Positions 11,658 to 20,616 of a stretch of DNA of 64,000 bases are shown piece by piece. Source of the stretch: Actinomycetospora lutea (lineage in GTDB: Bacteria; Actinomycetota; Actinomycetes; Mycobacteriales; Pseudonocardiaceae). Below the pieces are notes generated by a model. The model was given only the letters and a program-made list of their open reading frames with translations. It was not told where the DNA came from and did not search any database. A program made the position numbers and the translations under genes. How positions within the stretch are numbered: position 1 is the first letter of the stretch; the number at the start of each line of letters is the position of its first letter. The DNA lies in the NCBI RefSeq assembly GCF_028737205.1, contig NZ_JAQZAL010000002.1, positions 269,686 through 333,685 of the forward strand. Reading direction: 5' to 3'.

Positions 11658-12209
11658 TTACAGGGCTCGCCCGAAGAGCGGGTGCGGGCTCGTCTTCACG
11701 GTCGGCGGTGCCCCCGCGTCGAACCAGGGCGCCTCGCGGATGGCCCTCATCGCCTCGCGGCGGGTCTGCGGGTCGAGCTTGTCGAGGAAGAGCACGCCGT
11801 CGAGGTGGTCGGTCTCGTGCTGGATCGCCCGGGCGATCAGCGCGGTGCCCTCGACGGTCTGCGGCTCGCCGTGCATGTCCCACCCGGTGGCCACGACGTG
11901 CTCGAAGCGCCGGCAGTCGAAGCGCAGCCCGGGGATGGACAGGCAGCCCTCCGGGCCGAACTGCTCGGTGTCGTCCGCGGCGTTCCACGTCGGGTTGACC
12001 ATGTGGCCCTCGACGCCGTCCGCGCGGAACGTGAACACCCGCAGCCCCACGCCGATCTGCGGCGCCGCGAGGCCCGCGCCGCCCTGCTCGCGCATGGTCT
12101 CGTGCAGATCGGCGACGAGGGTGCGCAGCTCCCGGTCGAAATCGACGACGGGGTCGGCCTTCGTCCGCAGGACGGGGTCGCCGAACAGGCGCAACGGCTG
12201 GACGGTCAT
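11658..12209 (-). CDS. def: peptide deformylase
   Basis: 183 residues from the ATG at 12209, which has AGAGG six bases upstream. All three metal motifs are present: GAGLAAPQIG, EGCLS with the metal-binding cysteine, and QHETDHLDG. The frame stays open to 12308, but those 33 extra codons are made entirely of two tandem copies of an interspersed 36-bp repeat, so they are not counted as protein here. Confidence 0.94.
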   Translation of the reverse strand: MTVQPLRLFGDPVLRTKADPVVDFDRELRTLVADLHETMREQGGAGLAAPQIGVGLRVFTFRADGVEGHMVNPTWNAADDTEQFGPEGCLSIPGLRFDCRRFEHVVATGWDMHGEPQTVEGTALIARAIQHETDHLDGVLFLDKLDPQTRREAMRAIREAPWFDAGAPPTVKTSPHPLFGRAL

Positions 12210-12223
12210 CGGTCCTCTCTCGG

Positions 12224-12295
12224 CGGGAGACGTAGCGCAGCGGAGCTCGACCCTCGGGACGGGAGACGTAGCGCAGCGGAGCTCGACCCTCGGGG
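12224..12295. repeat. two tandem 36-bp copies of the GGTCGAGCTC repeat, form A
   Basis: Two nearly identical 36-bp units lie head to tail (12224-12259 and 12260-12295). Reverse-complemented, each reads GGTCGAGCTCCGCTGCGCT then ACGTCTCCCG. They occupy the space just upstream of the def ribosome-binding site, so they form part of its leader. Only one other base context separates them from the DinB-like gene at 12336. Confidence 0.8.
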
Positions 12296-12335
12296 CGGGA
12301 GCGCTCACTCCCGGGTGGGCGTTCGACCGTCCACT

Positions 12336-12917
12336 CTAGGGCCGGCGCGCCACCGACGGCTGCCAGGCCGGATCCCGCCCGATGAAGCCGAGCAGCCGGG
12401 TCTGGGCGTCGGCGTCGTCGGGCACCGGGACCCGCACGCCGAAGTGACCCGAGCCGCGGATGACCTCCTCCATGCCCTCCATCCCCTCGACCAGCGCGGC
12501 GCTGAAGCCGGGGTCGAGGGTGTCGTCCTGGCCGGTGGCCCGCGCGAGGTCCCAGGTGTGCATGAAGACGTCGGCGGTGTAGATCTTGTCCACCATCGTC
12601 GCCAGCTCCATCGCGCCCATGTGCGGGTTGTCGATGACGCGCCCGGCGGTCTCGGGATCGTCGAGCAGGGCCTGGATCGCGGCGGCGTGGTGCTCCCAGG
12701 CGCCCACCGGGTCGTCCGCCACGTCCGGGCCGGGCGGCAGCGTCACCCCGGCCGAGCCCGCCAGGAACCCCGCCGACCAGCCCGTCAGGTGACCGACGAC
12801 GTCCCGGGCGCGCCACTCCGGGACCGGCGTCGGGACGTCCCAGTCGCGCGTGCCGCGGACGCGCTCGGTGAAGCCGGCGGCGACCCGGCGGTGGCGGTCG
12901 GCGGGGGTCTCGGTCAT
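12336..12917 (-). CDS. TIGR03086-type DinB-like metal-binding protein
   Basis: 193 residues. A four-helix DinB/maleylpyruvate-isomerase-like fold with the conserved PEWRARDVVGHLTGW block (His ligand) and DVFMHTWDLARATG further on (His-Thr-Trp-Asp), both typical of the TIGR03086 family. Many members are linked to mycothiol- or metal-dependent chemistry, but the reaction here is unknown. A 16-bp palindrome at 12933-12948 lies directly upstream of its ribosome-binding site, suggesting specific repression. Confidence 0.8.
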   Translation of the reverse strand: MTETPADRHRRVAAGFTERVRGTRDWDVPTPVPEWRARDVVGHLTGWSAGFLAGSAGVTLPPGPDVADDPVGAWEHHAAAIQALLDDPETAGRVIDNPHMGAMELATMVDKIYTADVFMHTWDLARATGQDDTLDPGFSAALVEGMEGMEEVIRGSGHFGVRVPVPDDADAQTRLLGFIGRDPAWQPSVARRP

Positions 12918-12932
12918 GGTGCGCCTCCTTGC

Positions 12933-12948
12933 TCAACCTGTTGGTTGA
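12933..12948. promoter_or_regulatory. candidate operator upstream of the DinB-like gene
   Basis: A perfect inverted repeat TCAACC-TGTT-GGTTGA. On the minus strand it lies between a possible -10 (CATTAT, around 12950) and the GGAGG ribosome-binding site of the 12336-12917 gene. The position suits a MarR- or TetR-type repressor. No such regulator is encoded nearby. Confidence 0.4.
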
Positions 12949-12974
12949 ATAATGGCAGGAGGGTGAGGCGGTGT

Positions 12975-15074
12975 CTAGAGCGGGTCGAGGGGGTCGAGCA
13001 GCACCCGGACGGGCTCGCGCTCCTTGCGGGCCGAGCGGACGGCCTGGGCGGCGTGCAGCTCCCTCGCCAGCGTCCGGCCCTGCGTGCGGGGGACGCGCAC
13101 GAGGCAGCGCTCCGCGCCCTCGGTGCGCTCCTCGGCGCCGGGCAGCTTGGTGCCGGGGGGCAGCTCGACCGGGCCGAGCACCTCGACCGTGTCGGGCAGG
13201 GCGGCGAGGAGGTCGGCGACCGCGGGCGGCGCCCCGTCGACGGCGGCCATGCGCATCGCCGGGGGCAGGGCGAGCTCGTCGCGGGCGGCGAGCTCGGTGG
13301 CCGCGGACCCGGCCGGGTCCCAGCGCACGAGCGCCTGCACGGCCGGGGTCGACGAGTCGGCGACGACCACCACGCGTCCGCCCTCGCCCGCGGGGCGGAC
13401 GAGGGCCGCGGCCCCGAACCAGCGGCGCAGCGTCTCCTCCCCCGCCCGCAGCTCGGGGCGGGCGAGCAGCACCGCGCCGTCGAGCAGCAGGGCCGCGCCG
13501 TAGCCCCCGTCGGCCACCGGCTCGGCGCCCGGCGTGGCGACGACGAGCGCGGGGTCGCCGGGCACGTGGTCGAGCACCGTGGCGCCGCCGCCCGAGCTGC
13601 GCACCACCGTCTGCGGGAACGCGCGGCCCAGCTCCTCGGCGGTGCGCGCCGACCCGACGGCGAGCGCGCGCAGTTTCGTCGACCCGCAGGCGCCGCAGCG
13701 GTACGCGGCGTCGGGGTGCCCGCACCAGCGGCAGGTGGGGGCGGCGTCGCCCCTCCCCGGCAGGGCGAGCGGGCCGGCGCAGCGGCGGCAGCGGGCGGGC
13801 TCGCGGCAGTGCGCGCACGCCACGGCGGGCAGGTAGCCCTTGCGGGGCACCTGCACGAGCACCGGCGCGCCGGCGGTCAGCGCGGCGCGGGCGGCCTCGA
13901 AGGCCACCGACGGCACGCGGGCGGCGCGCGCGGCGGGATCGCGCAGGAGCTGGCGGTCGTCCTCGCCGATCGCGGTGACGCGTGGCCCGCGGACGCGGAC
14001 GGTGGCGCGGTCGGCGACGACGTCGTGCGCCCAGCCGCTGGACACGAGCAGGGCGGCCTCGGCCGTGCGCGCGAACCCGGCCACGAGCAGGGCGGCGCCG
14101 TCGCGGTGCGCGCGGGTCATCGCGACGTCGCGCGCGTGGGGGTAGGGCGCGCGCGGCTCGGCGTGCGAGTCGTCGCCGTCGTCCCACACGACGATCAGCC
14201 CGGGGTCGGCGACCGGGGCGAACGCGCTGGCCCGCGTCCCGACCACGATCCGGGCCTGCCCGCGGGCCACCGCGAGCCAGCGGCGGTAGCGCTCGGCGGG
14301 GCCGAGGTCGGCGGCGAGCGCGACGACGGCCTGCTCGCCCGCGACGGCCTCGCACGCGGCCTGGACGCGGTCGAGGTCGCGGCGGTCGGGCACCACGAGC
14401 ACGGCGCTGCGCCCGCCCGCGGCCGTGGTCGCGGCGGCCTCGGCGAGGCGGGCGGGCCAGTCCTCACCGGGGAGCGCCTGCCAGACGGCGTGGGCGCCGC
14501 GGCCCTGCTGCAGCGCTTCGAGGAGCGCGGGTCCGCGGGGGTAGGCGCCCCAGCCGTGCCCGGCCGGCGCGCGGGGTTCCGGGCGCTCCGGGGGCGTCTC
14601 GGCCTCGACGCGGGCGTGGCGCGGGGGCACCGCGAGGCGCAGGACGTCGGCGAGCGTCCCGGCGTAGCGGTCGGCGACGGCGCGGCAGAGGCCGGCGAGC
14701 TCGGGGCTCAGCACCGGCTCCGGCGACACGACCTTCTCGAGCCAGCCCAGGCGGCCGGTGTGCTCGCTCGTGTCCTCGCGCGCGAGCACGAACCCGTCCA
14801 CCAGGCGCCCGGCGAACCGGACCCGCACCCGCGCGCCGGGCACGGCGTCGGCGGAGAGCTGCTCGGGGACCTGGTAGTCGAAGGCGCGGTCGAGGTGGGC
14901 GAGGTTGACGTCCACGGCCACCCGCGCGACCGGGCGCTCCTCGGCGGGGAGGCGCTCGTTGCGGTGGGGCTTCCTCGGGCCGGCCTTCTTCCCGGGGGAC
15001 GTCGCGGGGGACGTCGCGGGCGCCTTCTCCACGGGCGGCGGCGCCGCGAACAGCGCCTCGTCCGTCTCGCCCAC
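12975..15074 (-). CDS. priA: PriA-like primosomal protein N' with degenerate ATPase motifs
   Basis: 699 residues. The 3'-DNA-binding domain (VNLAHLDRAFDYQVP) and the eight-cysteine zinc region are intact (CAHCREPARCRRC, CRWCG, CGACG around residues 415-455). The ATPase core is not: the usual GxTGSGKT Walker A is missing (PGEDWPARLAEAA in its place) and the DEEH box reads WDDGDD. This is the known actinobacterial condition, so the protein probably helps replication restart as a loader or scaffold rather than as a helicase. An Ala/Pro-rich tail of about 45 residues precedes the domain. Confidence 0.88.
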   Translation of the reverse strand: MGETDEALFAAPPPVEKAPATSPATSPGKKAGPRKPHRNERLPAEERPVARVAVDVNLAHLDRAFDYQVPEQLSADAVPGARVRVRFAGRLVDGFVLAREDTSEHTGRLGWLEKVVSPEPVLSPELAGLCRAVADRYAGTLADVLRLAVPPRHARVEAETPPERPEPRAPAGHGWGAYPRGPALLEALQQGRGAHAVWQALPGEDWPARLAEAAATTAAGGRSAVLVVPDRRDLDRVQAACEAVAGEQAVVALAADLGPAERYRRWLAVARGQARIVVGTRASAFAPVADPGLIVVWDDGDDSHAEPRAPYPHARDVAMTRAHRDGAALLVAGFARTAEAALLVSSGWAHDVVADRATVRVRGPRVTAIGEDDRQLLRDPAARAARVPSVAFEAARAALTAGAPVLVQVPRKGYLPAVACAHCREPARCRRCAGPLALPGRGDAAPTCRWCGHPDAAYRCGACGSTKLRALAVGSARTAEELGRAFPQTVVRSSGGGATVLDHVPGDPALVVATPGAEPVADGGYGAALLLDGAVLLARPELRAGEETLRRWFGAAALVRPAGEGGRVVVVADSSTPAVQALVRWDPAGSAATELAARDELALPPAMRMAAVDGAPPAVADLLAALPDTVEVLGPVELPPGTKLPGAEERTEGAERCLVRVPRTQGRTLARELHAAQAVRSARKEREPVRVLLDPLDPL

Positions 15075-15203
15075 GCGCCCCGGTCTACCAGAGCCCCGCG
15101 ACGCCCCGGTGGGCGATCACCAGGACCCGGCCGCTCGCCGCCGCCCGATCCGGGCGAAGGGCCCCTTCGGTCGGTACCGGCCGGCCGCCCGCGACCGCGC
15201 AGT

Positions 15204-15263
15204 GATCAGGAGCACGTCATCCACCTCCGGGCGCATGCGCGGGCCGATGACGTGCTCCTGATC
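15204..15263. repeat. GATCAGGAG hairpin with 18-bp arms
   Basis: A perfect inverted repeat, arms GATCAGGAGCACGTCATC (15204-15221) and its complement (15246-15263), separated by 24 bases. It resembles the hairpins at 15291-15360 and 32415-32474. It could act as a terminator or processing signal in the metK-priA gap, but there is no U-tract. Confidence 0.65.
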
Positions 15264-15290
15264 TCCACCCACGCGCGTGCGCGCCGCCGC

Positions 15291-15360
15291 CCGGAGATCA
15301 GCAGGCGGAAAGGCACCTCCGAGGGCCCGTCGCGGTGCCTGGCGACCTGCTGATCTCCGG
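15291..15360. repeat. GATCAGCAGG hairpin with nested inner stem
   Basis: Outer arms CCGGAGATCAGCAGG (15291-15305) and complement (15346-15360), 15 bp and perfect. Inside is a second stem, AGGCACC pairing with GGTGCCT. The nested, conserved structure suggests an RNA or cruciform element rather than chance. Confidence 0.6.
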
Positions 15361-15381
15361 GGCACCGCACGCGTGACCGAG

Positions 15382-15553
15382 CGCCGGCGTGGCCGGCGCG
15401 CTGACACGACCCCGAGAACGCGCACGGCCCGGCCGCCCCGCGAACGGGGCAGCCGGGCCGGCGTGTCGTGCTGGCGAGGACGTGGCGATCCTGGCCCTAT
15501 GCGTGCTGTGCTGGATCGCCAGCGATGCCGCATCGCTCGTACGCGGGACCTCA
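15382..15553 (-). repeat. structured 3' element copy 1, ends on the metK stop codon
   Basis: On the metK strand this follows the TGA directly. It shares long blocks with 36072-36200 (15460-15494 and 15516-15539 are nearly identical there). It can form AGCGATG-CGG-CATCGCT (15521-15537), GGCGATCC pairing with GGATCGCC, and the strong 15-bp hairpin at 15426-15459. Function unknown; transcript end or dispersed element. Confidence 0.7.
15426..15459 (-). terminator. strong hairpin downstream of metK
   Basis: Arms GGCCCGGCCGCCCCG and CGGGGCAGCCGGGCC pair over 15 bp with one mismatch and a four-base CGAA loop. It lies about 90 bp past the metK stop. There is no U-run, as is common for actinobacterial terminators. 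The copy of the surrounding element at 36 kb lacks this stem. Confidence 0.6.
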
Positions 15554-16744
15554 GCCGGCGATCGACTTGAGCGCGTCGGCGCGGTCGGTGCGCTCCCACG
15601 GGAGGTCGAGGTCGTCGCGGCCGAAGTGGCCGTACGCCGCGGTCGGCTGGTAGATCGGGCGCAGCAGCTGCAGGTCGCGCACGATCGCGCCGGGGCGCAG
15701 GTCGAAGACCTCGTGGATCGCCTTCTCGATCTTCGCCGGGTCGACCTGGGCGGTGCCGAAGGTCTCGACGAAGACGCCCACGGGCTCGGCCTTGCCGATC
15801 GCGTAGGCGATCTGGACCTCGACCCGCTTGGCCAGGCCGGCGGCCACGACGTTCTTGGCCACCCAGCGCATCGCGTACGCCGCGGACCGGTCGACCTTCG
15901 ACGGGTCCTTGCCCGAGAAGGCGCCGCCGCCGTGGCGGGCGTAGCCGCCGTAGGTGTCGACGATGATCTTCCGGCCGGTGAGGCCGGCGTCGCCCATGGG
16001 GCCACCGGTGACGAAGCGGCCGGTCGGGTTGACCAGGACGCGGGTGTTCGACGAGTCGAGGTCGATCCCCTCGAGCACCGGGTTGATGACCTTCGACCGG
16101 ATGTCCGGCGCGAGCAGGTTGTCCAGGTCGATGTCGGCGGCGTGCTGCGTCGACAGCACCACGGTCTCGACGCCGACGGGCTTGTCGCCGTCGTAGGCGA
16201 TGGTGACCTGGGTCTTCCCGTCCGGCCGCAGGTACGGCAGCGTGCCGTCGCGGCGGACCGCGGTCAGCTTGCGGGCGAGCCGGTGCGCCAGCCCGATGGG
16301 CAGCGGCATCAGCTCGGGGGTGTCGGCATCGGCGTAGCCGAACATCAGGCCCTGGTCGCCGGCACCCTGCTTGGCGATCTCGTCCTCGGAGCCCTCGACG
16401 CGGGACTCGTAGCCCTCGTCGACGCCCTGCGCGATGTCCTTGGACTGCGCACCGATCGAGATCGAGACACCGCAGCTCTCGCCGTCGAAGCCCTTGGCCG
16501 ACGAGTCGTAGCCGATGTCCAGGATGGTCTTGCGGACGACGTCCACGTAGTTGACCTGGGCGTTGGTGGTCACCTCGCCGGCGACGTGCACCTGCCCCGT
16601 CGTGACCATCGTCTCGACCGCGACGCGCGACTTCGGGTCCTGCGCCAGCAGGGCGTCCAGGATGCCGTCGCTGACTGCGTCACAGATCTTGTCTGGGTGG
16701 CCCTCGGTGACGGATTCACTGGTGAACAAACGCCTAGCGGGCAC
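15551..16744 (-). CDS. metK: S-adenosylmethionine synthetase
   Basis: 397 residues from a GTG at 16744, preceded by GGGAG at five bases; in-frame GTG and TTG codons slightly upstream are alternatives. It makes SAM from methionine and ATP. Signatures: [34 protein letters not shown], the metal/phosphate loop [19 protein letters not shown]. Length matches family members of about 400. It supplies SAM to methyltransferases such as RsmB. The 149-bp upstream gap has no recognisable SAM riboswitch but holds a short CTCGCGG/CCGCGAG hairpin at 16792-16807. Confidence 0.96.
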   Translation of the reverse strand: MPARRLFTSESVTEGHPDKICDAVSDGILDALLAQDPKSRVAVETMVTTGQVHVAGEVTTNAQVNYVDVVRKTILDIGYDSSAKGFDGESCGVSISIGAQSKDIAQGVDEGYESRVEGSEDEIAKQGAGDQGLMFGYADADTPELMPLPIGLAHRLARKLTAVRRDGTLPYLRPDGKTQVTIAYDGDKPVGVETVVLSTQHAADIDLDNLLAPDIRSKVINPVLEGIDLDSSNTRVLVNPTGRFVTGGPMGDAGLTGRKIIVDTYGGYARHGGGAFSGKDPSKVDRSAAYAMRWVAKNVVAAGLAKRVEVQIAYAIGKAEPVGVFVETFGTAQVDPAKIEKAIHEVFDLRPGAIVRDLQLLRPIYQPTAAYGHFGRDDLDLPWERTDRADALKSIAG

Positions 16745-16893
16745 AATCACTCCCTGCCTCGACAATGGGACCCGTCCACACTAACGGCATCTCGCGGTGC
16801 CGCGAGGGGGCTGACCTGGCTGAATGCCAAGCGTGTCACAGAGCGGTTGTGCTCACCGCCGAATCGTGAGAATGCACCGATCAGCGCAACGAT

Positions 16894-18192
16894 TCAGCGC
16901 AACCGCTCGGCGACGGCGTCCCACACCCGCGCGGCCAGCGCAGCCTTCGATCCCATGGGCAGCCGCGAGGACGACCCGTCGGCCCCGAGGAGCCACCCCT
17001 CGTTGTCCTCCATCTCGAAGGCCTTGCCCGCCCCCACGGCGTTGACGACGAGAAGGTCACACCCCTTGCGCTCGAGCTTGGCGCGCCCGTAGTCGAGCAC
17101 GCTGCCGTGCTCGTCCCCGGTCTCCGCGGCGAAGCCCACGACCAGCCGGCGCGGGACGTCCTCGATGACCAGTTCGCGCAGGATGTCGGGGTTGAACTCG
17201 AGCGGGATCGAGGGCGGCTCCTCGCCCTTCTTGATCTTTCCGGCGGACAGCGCCTTCGGCCGGAAGTCCGACACCGCGGCGGCCATCACGACGACGTCCG
17301 CGGCCTTGGACGCGTCGAGCACGGCGTCGCGCATCTCGCGGGTGGTCTGCACGCGCCGCAGGTCGACCGCGGCGGGCGGGTCGAGGTCGGCGATCGTGCC
17401 CGCGACGAGCGTCACGTCGGCCCCGCGCTGGGCGGCGACGCGGGCCAGCGCGTAGCCCTGGCGCCCCGACGAGCGGTTGCCCAGCGTGCGTACCGGGTCG
17501 AGCGGCTCGGCCGTCCCGCCCGCCGAGACGACGACCCGCCGGCCCTCGAGGTCGCGGGGCAGCGGGAACGGTTCGGCGCCGCCGGTGCCGCCCCACTCGA
17601 GCAGCAGGCGGGCGAACTCGGCGATCTCGGGCGGCTCGGGCAGGCGCCCGGGGCCGGTGTCGGCGCCGGTCAGGCGCCCCGACGCGGGCTCGAGCACGAC
17701 CGTGCCGCGCCGGCGCAGGGCCGCCACGTTGTCGACCGTGGCGGGGTGCTCCCACATCTCGGTGTGCATCGCGGGCACGGCGAGCACCGGGCAGCGCGCG
17801 GTGAGCAGCGTGGAGGTGAGCAGGTCGTCGGCGCGACCCTGGGCCATCCGCGCCAGCAGGTCGGCCGTCGCGGGCACGAGCAGCACGAGGTCGGCGCGCC
17901 GCCCCAGGGCGACGTGCTCGACGTCGTACACGTTCTCGAAGACCCCGGTGAGCACCGGGCGCCCGGAGAGCGCCTCGAAGGTGGCCGCGCCGATGAACTC
18001 CAGCGCGGACCGGGTGGCCACCACCTGCACGTGGTGGCCGGCCTCGCGCAGGCGCCGCAGCACCTCGCAGGCCTTGTAGGCGGCGATGCCGCCCGAGACC
18101 CCGAGGACGATCTCCCGGGGAGCAGCGTCGACGGGTCCAGCTCCCCTATCGGCGTGCTCCCTCGAATGCTGCGTGTCCCGCTCGGTCGTCAC
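16894..18192 (-). CDS. coaBC: bifunctional phosphopantothenoylcysteine decarboxylase / synthetase
   Basis: 432 residues. The N-terminal CoaC flavoprotein domain ([29 protein letters not shown]) is followed by the CoaB ligase domain ([28 protein letters not shown]). They carry out two successive steps of CoA synthesis. The GTG at 18192 overlaps the rpoZ stop (GTGA). The first 27 residues precede the conserved domain and are partly encoded by an interspersed 34-bp repeat (18127-18160), so the native N-terminus may have been altered. Confidence 0.95.
   Translation of the reverse strand: MTTERDTQHSREHADRGAGPVDAAPREIVLGVSGGIAAYKACEVLRRLREAGHHVQVVATRSALEFIGAATFEALSGRPVLTGVFENVYDVEHVALGRRADLVLLVPATADLLARMAQGRADDLLTSTLLTARCPVLAVPAMHTEMWEHPATVDNVAALRRRGTVVLEPASGRLTGADTGPGRLPEPPEIAEFARLLLEWGGTGGAEPFPLPRDLEGRRVVVSAGGTAEPLDPVRTLGNRSSGRQGYALARVAAQRGADVTLVAGTIADLDPPAAVDLRRVQTTREMRDAVLDASKAADVVVMAAAVSDFRPKALSAGKIKKGEEPPSIPLEFNPDILRELVIEDVPRRLVVGFAAETGDEHGSVLDYGRAKLERKGCDLLVVNAVGAGKAFEMEDNEGWLLGADGSSSRLPMGSKAALAARVWDAVAERLR
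18127..18160. repeat. interspersed GGTCGAGCTC repeat, form B, in the coaBC 5' end
   Basis: A 34-bp copy reading GTCGACGGGTCCAGCTCCCC then TATCGGCGTGCTCC. It matches 37089-37122 at 31 of 34 positions in inverted orientation, and also resembles 55081-55112 and the short copy at 31146-31162. It is translated in the N-terminal tail of CoaBC. Confidence 0.75.
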
Positions 18193-18470
18193 TCGCCCTC
18201 GGTGTGCTCGAGCAGGCCGGAGTGGATCTCGCGCATGGCCACCGACAGCGGCTTCTCGCGCGGGCCGGGCTCGACCAGCGGGCCGACGTACTCGAGGAGG
18301 CCCTCGCCCAGCTGGGCGTAGTAGTCGTTGATCTGGCGGGCGCGCTTGGCCGCGTAGATGACCAGCGCGTACTTGGAGCTCACCGTCTCCAGCAGCTCGT
18401 CGATCGGGGGGTTGGTGATGCCCTCGGGCCCCTCGAGAACGCTGCCGGTCCGCCCGGTGGGAATGCTCAC
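18189..18470 (-). CDS. rpoZ: RNA polymerase omega subunit
   Basis: 93 residues from the GTG at 18470, with AGGAG seven bases upstream; it overlaps the gmk stop (GTGA). It shows the omega core [28 protein letters not shown] and a short C-terminal extension ending in an acidic tail, as in other actinobacteria. It helps RNA polymerase assembly and beta' folding. Encoded between gmk and coaBC, the standard actinobacterial position, with overlaps on both sides. Confidence 0.93.
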   Translation of the reverse strand: MSIPTGRTGSVLEGPEGITNPPIDELLETVSSKYALVIYAAKRARQINDYYAQLGEGLLEYVGPLVEPGPREKPLSVAMREIHSGLLEHTEGE

Positions 18471-19141
18471 TCGCTCGCTCCTGCAGAGGTCGCGCCGGAC
18501 GCAGAACGGCCCGTCGCCATGGATGAGGTCGGTGGGTCGGCCGCCCGACCGCCGTGTTCGTCGGGGGGACCGACGCTCAACTCTACCAATCGGCGTGCGG
18601 TCTCCCCGATGTCGTGGTTGACGACGGTGACGTCGAACTCGCTGGCCGCGGCCAGTTCGTCGCGCGCGGTGGCCAGCCGGCGGTCGACGACCTCGGTGGC
18701 CTCGGTGCCCCGGCCGATCAGCCGGTCGACCAGGACCTCCCACGACGGGGGCTCGAGGAACACGAACAGCGCGTCCGGGCGCTGGCCGCGGACGGCCCGC
18801 GCGCCGGCGAGGTCGAGCTCGAGCAGCACCGCCTCCCCGGCGGCGAGGTGCTCGTCCACCGGGGCGCGCGGAGTGCCCGACCGGTGCATCCCGCCGTGGA
18901 TCTCCGCCCACTCGAGCAGCTCACCCTCGGCGATCATGCGGTTGAACTCGGCGGCCGAGACGAAGTGGTAGTCGCGCCCGTCGACCTCCCCGGGCCGGGC
19001 GGCCCGGGTGGTCGCCGAGACGCTGAACCACAGGGGTGCGTGGATGCGCCGGAGCTCGGCGACCACCGTGCTCTTCCCGACTCCCGAGGGACCGGCCAGC
19101 ACCATCAGCCGGCCGGGCCCTCGGGCGGGGGAAGGACTCAC
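18467..19141 (-). CDS. gmk: guanylate kinase
   Basis: 224 residues, GTG start. It phosphorylates GMP to GDP. P-loop GPSGVGKS (about residues 18-25), the GMP-binding [22 protein letters not shown] segment and the lid region with RR(L)ATARDEL are all intact. A C-terminal Ser/Gly/Ala-rich tail of about 25 residues extends beyond the usual end. It starts 4 bp downstream of mihF, so is very likely cotranscribed. Confidence 0.95.
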   Translation of the reverse strand: MSPSPARGPGRLMVLAGPSGVGKSTVVAELRRIHAPLWFSVSATTRAARPGEVDGRDYHFVSAAEFNRMIAEGELLEWAEIHGGMHRSGTPRAPVDEHLAAGEAVLLELDLAGARAVRGQRPDALFVFLEPPSWEVLVDRLIGRGTEATEVVDRRLATARDELAAASEFDVTVVNHDIGETARRLVELSVGPPDEHGGRAADPPTSSMATGRSASGATSAGASE

Positions 19142-19145
19142 GGGC

Positions 19146-19463
19146 TCACTCGCCGGAGAACTCGTCGAGCAGAGCCTTGCGCTGGCGCTCGCCCAGGCCG
19201 CGCAGGCGGCGGCTCGGGGCGATCTCGAGGCGCTCCATGATCTGCTGGGCGCGCACCTTGCCCACGCCCGGCATGGCCTCGAGCAACGCCGAGACCTTCA
19301 TCTTGCCGAGCACCTCGTCCGAGTCGGCCTGCTCGAGCACCTCGGAGAGGCTGGTGCCTCCCCGCTTGAGGCGCTCCTTGAGCTCGGCCCGGGCACGGCG
19401 AGCGGCGGCGGCCTTCTCGAGCGCCGCGGCCCGCTGTTCCTCGGTCAGCTCGGGTAATGCCAC
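19146..19463 (-). CDS. mihF: actinobacterial integration host factor
   Basis: 105 residues from a GTG at 19463 with GGAGGAGAAC just upstream. A basic helix ([20 protein letters not shown]) leads to a helix-two-turns-helix DNA-binding domain with [24 protein letters not shown], the mIHF/sIHF signature. It binds and bends DNA without strong specificity and supports nucleoid organisation. It heads the mihF-gmk-rpoZ-coaBC block. A possible -10 (TACGTT) lies about 85 bases upstream, with a weak -35. Confidence 0.92.
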   Translation of the reverse strand: MALPELTEEQRAAALEKAAAARRARAELKERLKRGGTSLSEVLEQADSDEVLGKMKVSALLEAMPGVGKVRAQQIMERLEIAPSRRLRGLGERQRKALLDEFSGE

Positions 19464-19693
19464 GTTCTCCTCCGGGGGTCGTGACGACGGGTCGGCTCCG
19501 AGGAGACCGGCCCGTGGTGGCGATCGGTGACCAGTGGTGCGAACGTACCGCGCGAGCCCGACACCGACAGTCCGTGGGGCGGGGATGTCCGCAGGTCGGG
19601 GCCCCGTCACACCGGGAGCGCCCGAGCACGTGACCCCCGGTGGTCGCGCCCACCGGAGCGTGTTCGCGGATCATCGGCGCCTCCCGCACCCGG

Positions 19694-20616
19694 CTACCCC
19701 GTCAGCGTCCCGTTCAGCGCATCGACCGCAGCTCTCAGCGCTCGGAGGGAGGGGCCGGAGGTCAGGACCTCGCGGGCGCTCACGGGCACGACCGGTCCCC
19801 CGTCAGCGCCCAGTGCCCCCGACCCTGCCCCCGACCCTGCCCCCGACGGACCGGGCGCGCCGAACACCGCGGCCACGTCCGCGGGCGTGCCGCCCTGCGC
19901 GCCGAGCCCCGGCACGAGCACCGGACCGCCGAGCGCGGACAGGTCCAGACCGTGGTCGCGGCCCGTCGTGCCCCGGGTCAACCCGACCACGGCGCCCGCC
20001 GTGCCCTCCCCCGGGCCGCCGGCGTGGGCCGCGTTGTGGTCGGCCAGGGCGTCGATCACCGACTGGGCCACCTCCCGCATCCCGCGGGGAGCGCCTCCCG
20101 ACCCGGCCACCCACGCCTGCGCCGACTGCACGCCGGCGGCCTCGGGGTTGGACGTGCGGGCGAGCACGAACACCCCGCGCCCGGTGGCGACCGCGAGGTC
20201 GAGGGCCGGCGCCAGGGCCCCCACGCCGAGGTAGGGCGAGAGGGTGACCGCGTCGGCGGCCAGCGGGGCGTCGTCGGCGAGCCAGGCGTGCGCGTAGGCC
20301 GCCATCGTGGAGCCGATGTCGCCGCGCTTGGCGTCGGCGAGGGTCAGCACCCCGGCCTCCCGCGCGTCGGCGAGCGCGCGCTCGAGGACCCCGATCCCCG
20401 CGGACCCGAACGCCTCGAACAGCGCCACCTGCGGCTTGAGCAGGGCGACGTGCCCGGCCATCGCCTCGACGACCTGGCGCGTGAACCACTCCAGCCCCGC
20501 GACGTCCGCGTCGAGCCCCCAGGCCCGGAGCAGGCCCGGGTGCGGGTCGATGCCCACGCACAGCGGCCCGTGCGCGGCGACGGCGTCGGCGAGCCGCGCG
20601 CGGAACGGGGCCCGGC

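Larger units (their letters stand above)
15075..15381. other. gene-free region upstream of priA with two large hairpins
   Basis: No supported gene. It contains two large inverted repeats (15204-15263 and 15291-15360) listed separately. Open frames here show no start signal or recognisable domain. Confidence 0.5.

Noticed and set aside
12210..12308. N-terminal extension of peptide deformylase
   Set aside because: It is encoded by two tandem repeat units, and a good ribosome-binding site precedes the ATG at 12209.
10437..15353. Very long open frame on the plus strand opposite fmt, def and priA (also others such as 20683-24267 and 39577-41769)
   Set aside because: They lie fully opposite well-recognised genes, have no family match and are Gly/Arg/Val biased. 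In such GC-rich DNA the complement of a real gene is often free of stops.
16745..16893. SAM riboswitch ahead of metK
   Set aside because: Only a small hairpin is seen; no conserved SAM-binding core could be matched by eye.
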